Source: an uncultured Aquimarina sp.
Lineage (GTDB): Bacteria; Bacteroidota; Bacteroidia; Flavobacteriales; Flavobacteriaceae
NCBI RefSeq assembly: GCF_947496855.1
Contig: NZ_CANMED010000004.1
Span: forward strand, 372,001-436,000
DNA length: 64,000 bases
Reading direction: 5' to 3'
In this document: positions 61,681 through 64,000 of the stretch, piece after piece
Position numbering within the stretch: the first letter of the stretch is position 1
How the letters are laid out: every line of letters starts with the position of its first letter
Notes under the pieces: generated by a model
Told to the model about the DNA's origin: nothing
The model's input: the letters and a program-made list of their open reading frames with translations, nothing else
Databases searched by the model: none
Translations under genes and position numbers: made by a program

Positions 61681-61686
61681 TTACCT
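61493..61686 (+). repeat. attC-like recombination site 2 (194 bp)
   Basis: It begins TGCTAAC (61493-61499) and ends GTTACCT (61680-61686). Outer arms ATATATAGCAAATAGGGCG (61503-61521) and CTGCCCAACTTGCCATATAT (61655-61674) are imperfect inverted repeats. Inner arms GATTAGTTTTC (61521 on) and GAAAATAATCGC also pair. The stretch GTGGCTTAACCGAAAA...ATTTTCTGCC matches the equivalent part of site 1, showing one family of elements. Confidence 0.65.
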
Positions 61687-61701
61687 GCAAGCAGGTACGT
61701 T
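61677..61701. repeat. Inverted repeat at the junction of attC-like site 2 and the insertion element
   Basis: AACGT-T-ACCTGC (61677-61688) and GCAGGT-ACGTT (61691-61701) pair with one bulged base around AA. The left arm is the 3' end of attC-like site 2; the right arm repeats the boundary sequence inverted. It may be a remnant of a short third site or a duplication made when the insertion element arrived. Confidence 0.6.
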
Positions 61702-61710
61702 AAAGGAACA

Positions 61711-62943
61711 TAGTTTACACTTTTTAAAGTTATAATTTGAGACAAAAATCAAATTATCATGCCTTGGAAATCAACAACAACTATGGAACAAAAAATTGAA
61801 TTCATCTGTGAATGGTGTGCTGGAAAATATACCATTACAGAATTATTTAGAAGTTTTGAAATCTCAAGACCCACAGCTTATAAGTTAATAAGTAGGTTTG
61901 AAAAACAAGGTTTTGAGGGCTTAAAAAAAGCACTCTAGAGCGCCTACAAATAATCCCAACGCAACAAAAGAAGATATCATTAAAAGTATTCTAAATTTGA
62001 AAGCAGAATACAAACTTTGGGGAGCTAAAAAAATAAGAGAATTATTGTTTAAAGAGTTTCCATCCCAAGAAGTTCCTTCGGTGGTTACGGTTCATAATAT
62101 TCTAAAGAAAAATGGTTTGGTATGTCCTCAAAAAAGAATGCGAAGAGTCAAACCCGCACACATTATTTTCGACCCTAAATCATGTAATGAAGTTTGAAGT
62201 GCGGACTATAAAGGAAAGTTCTTAATGGGAAATAAAACATACTGTCATCCGCTAACCATTGCAGATTCTAAAAGTCGATTTTTATTCACTGCTAAAGGGC
62301 ATTACAAAGAAAATCTAAAGTCGGCTAAGGCAGCGTTTAAAAGGGTTTTTAGAATATTTGCTCTCCCTAAACAGTTACACACCGATAACGGCAGTCCTTT
62401 CGGATCGGTAAGGCAATTCAACGATTTACACAGCTCTGCTATTGGTTTATTGAAATCGGCATTACTCCTGTTTTCTCTGATCCTGGACAGCTACAACAAA
62501 ACGGTAGACATGAACGTATGCGTCGCGATTTAAAAGCTGCTTGTGCAAAACCTTCTGCTTATGATTTAAAAGCGCAGCAAAGGCGATTAAACCACTTTGT
62601 AAAACAATACAATAACATAAGACTGCATGAGGCATTAGACATGAAAACACCAGCATATATTCATGACTTTTCTCACAGGCCATTCCTTGAAAAAATAGCA
62701 AATTTTGACTATGATTCTAAGTATAGAATTCTTAAAGTAACTAAAAGTGAAGCGGTGAGATGGAAGTCCTATTATTGGGTATATATATCAGCTGCTTTAA
62801 AAGGAAAATACATTGCTATTGAAGATATTGGAAATGGAATTTGGAAAGTCTTTTATAGAAATGTATTTTTAGGTTTCTTTGATGAAAAACATCTTAGAAA
62901 CAAACAACAACCGACAACGTTAGAAACTAATTTAGTGTAAACA
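61711..62943 (+). mobile_element. Decayed IS481-family insertion sequence (about 1.23 kb)
   Basis: Terminal inverted repeats GTTTACACT (61713-61721) and AGTGTAAAC (62934-62942) flank a single disrupted transposase gene. The right repeat overlaps the transposase stop codon. No clear target duplication is seen; the left flank is the end of attC-like site 2 and the right flank is the start of the alpha/beta hydrolase unit. Ends may be off by a few bases. Confidence 0.7.
61759..62940 (+). pseudogene. IS481-family DDE transposase, disrupted
   Basis: Begins MPWKSTTTMEQKIEFICEWC with a helix-turn-helix (SFEISRPTAYKLISRF). Three lesions: a frameshift at the seven-A run near 61925, a W-to-stop TGA at 62195-62197 just before SADYKGKF, and a one-base deletion near 62411 after SPFGSV. 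Joining the frames restores the first catalytic Asp (SADYKGKF), the second Asp (LHTDNGSPF) and the Glu (QNGRHERM). The C-terminal domain to ETNLV is intact. The required shift at the A run is +1, not the -1 of programmed frameshifting, so this is decay. Confidence 0.85.
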
Positions 62944-62966
62944 CCTAATCTTTAACTTGTGTAACC

Positions 62967-63032
62967 ATGTCCCTTTACGAGCATGAAAAAAAACATTCTG
63001 CTAAATTCAAAAAAGAAGATTTAAAAAAATGA
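62967..63032 (+). CDS. Short leader ORF, 21 codons, overlapping the hydrolase start
   Basis: Starts MSLYEHEKKHSAKF and is rich in Lys. Its TGA (63030-63032) overlaps the ATG of the next gene as ATGA, so ribosomes finishing it could reinitiate on the hydrolase. Its first codons lie in TCCCTTTACGARCAT, which is also present right after attC-like site 1 (from about 60614) but there begins with ATT instead of ATG and stops after eight codons. It could be a real small peptide, a translation-enhancing leader or a truncated gene remnant. Confidence 0.45.
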   Translation: MSLYEHEKKHSAKFKKEDLKK

Positions 63033-64000
63033 AACAAATATTTTACCCATTATTAATTACTTCAATTTTAATATTAACCTCTTGCAAACAAAATAAGGAA
63101 AAAAGTGCTATTGATACAGAATTTTATATTCCTGTTGAAAAATCAAATTTATTTATCCGTTTAGTTGGTAATCCAAACAAACCTATAATTATCGATTTGC
63201 ACGGAGGACCTGGTGGTTTTTCAGGTTTTAGCCACGAAATATACGCCCCTTACCTTGAAAACGATTATTTACTTGTTTACCTTGACCAAAGAGGAAGTGG
63301 TAGGTCTGATATTTCGAACGATTCGACCTTATTAACTACACAGCAATTTGTAAAAGATTTAGATGTTGTAGTTGATACACTTCAGAACAGATATCCGAAT
63401 AAGAATATAAATCTTTTAGGCACTTCTTGGGGTGGGACATATGGTTTACTATATTTAATCGACCACCAAGATAAAATAACATCTTTTGCCTGCACAAGCG
63501 GAAAAGCTAATTCTGTTTATCAAAATATTTCTTTGATAGAACACGAAGAAGAACTCGCAAAGAAGTTTTTGGCAAAAACGAACAATCCAAAGGATAAAAA
63601 GCTATTTGACGATATGCTGACAAAGCTATCTGAAATAAAAAATAGTGGTTTTAAAGATTTCTACACTAATATGAACTTGATAAAACATAAATTTCCAAAA
63701 AAACTCGGTTTTAGTCCTTATAAATACGAAAAGGAAGATGATGAAAACAAGAAGCTATTAGATACAATTGCGGTATTTAAAAGAGCCAATTACACACCAG
63801 AAATGCTAAAAACTTCTTTAGAAAAAATGGAAATTGTAAATAAGCAATTTCGCAATACACCTTCTTACAACAATTTGAATATTATCGATGAAATGAATAT
63901 TATAAATAAACCAGTTATTGTTCTGCAAGGAGAATATGATTATGCTGTTGGTATTAAACAAGGTGAAATGATTTATAATGCGCTTAAAGGAGTTCCAGAA
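63029..64000 (+). CDS. Lipoprotein alpha/beta hydrolase (prolyl aminopeptidase-like), 3' end outside window
   Basis: 324 codons are present with no stop before the window end. Lipoprotein signal MKQIFYPLLITSILILTSC with Cys19, so envelope-anchored. The alpha/beta-hydrolase core has the oxyanion motif HGGPGG (58-63), DQRGSGRS (86-93) and the nucleophile elbow GTSWGG (Ser133), close to proline iminopeptidases. The likely acid residue is Asp in LQGEYDYAVG; the catalytic His is probably beyond 64000. Substrate unknown. It follows the IS481 remnant and a coupled 21-codon leader, and it is probably part of the accessory cassette-like region. Confidence 0.88.
   Translation, partial: MKQIFYPLLITSILILTSCKQNKEKSAIDTEFYIPVEKSNLFIRLVGNPNKPIIIDLHGGPGGFSGFSHEIYAPYLENDYLLVYLDQRGSGRSDISNDSTLLTTQQFVKDLDVVVDTLQNRYPNKNINLLGTSWGGTYGLLYLIDHQDKITSFACTSGKANSVYQNISLIEHEEELAKKFLAKTNNPKDKKLFDDMLTKLSEIKNSGFKDFYTNMNLIKHKFPKKLGFSPYKYEKEDDENKKLLDTIAVFKRANYTPEMLKTSLEKMEIVNKQFRNTPSYNNLNIIDEMNIINKPVIVLQGEYDYAVGIKQGEMIYNALKGVPE

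Noticed and set aside
60420..61686. Two ordinary repeats such as MITEs
   Set aside because: They share a core but have different outer arms, and their ends correspond in the cassette-like way described. A MITE would have identical terminal repeats and target duplications. Not fully excluded.
61919..61938. Programmed frameshift at the A7 run of the IS481 transposase
   Set aside because: The shift needed is +1, whereas A-run slippage in insertion sequences is typically -1. Two more lesions downstream also show the gene is simply decayed.

Overview
The window looks like a chromosomal segment of a marine-type member of the Flavobacteriaceae (Bacteroidota). The evidence is AT-rich DNA, SusC/SusD pairs, a DUF5723 outer-membrane protein, weak Shine-Dalgarno signals, promoters of the Bacteroidota form TTG-N19/20-TAnnTTTG, and non-zinc forms of L36 and S14. 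The genus cannot be fixed from sequence alone.

Layout. (1) 1-5187, minus strand: a partial amidinotransferase/dimethylargininase-fold gene, gltA, eno and carA, mostly separated by intrinsic terminators. (2) 5312-22496, minus strand: a merged str-S10-spc-alpha operon (rpsL, rpsG, fusA, rpsJ ... secY, infA, rpmJ, rpsM, rpsK, rpsD, rpoA, rplQ). It has a near-consensus promoter at 22553-22582 and a terminator after rplQ. rpmJ and rpmD are short genes within it. (3) 22681-24375: an Omp85/BamA-like outer-membrane protein. (4) 24754-39847: two nutrient-uptake loci. The first is SusC-SusD plus a large FG-GAP/ASPIC-UnbV lipoprotein. The second is SusC-SusD plus two small lipoproteins. Both susC genes share a conserved promoter/leader block, and the second also has a LacI-type palindrome that recurs upstream of eno. 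(5) 39933-53168: housekeeping and envelope genes (rlmB, rhomboid protease, rarA, a DUF5723 cluster, YjjG-like HAD phosphatase, polysaccharide deacetylase family, radC, DUF1569, PaiB-like, mpl). (6) 53513-59605: a 2030-residue alpha-2-macroglobulin with an intact thioester motif. (7) 59712-64000: an accessory segment that starts at a 36-bp perfect palindrome.

The accessory segment is the most interesting part. Two roughly 190-bp structured sites (60420-60609 and 61493-61686) behave like integron attC sites. The stop codon of the preceding gene lies inside the first R'' box, and the arms of each site are long imperfect inverted repeats. The left end of the DNA between the two predicted cut points is perfectly complementary over 10 bp to the R'' end of its own site, which is what an excised integron cassette predicts. 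The segment carries an unrecognised 209-aa gene, a CPBP-family membrane protease in reverse orientation, a decayed IS481-family insertion, and a lipoprotein alpha/beta hydrolase preceded by a 21-codon leader ORF overlapping its start (ATGA). A sequence at the start of that leader also occurs just after the first site. No integrase is visible, so this resembles a cassette array lacking an integrase. No tRNA, rRNA or CRISPR array was seen.
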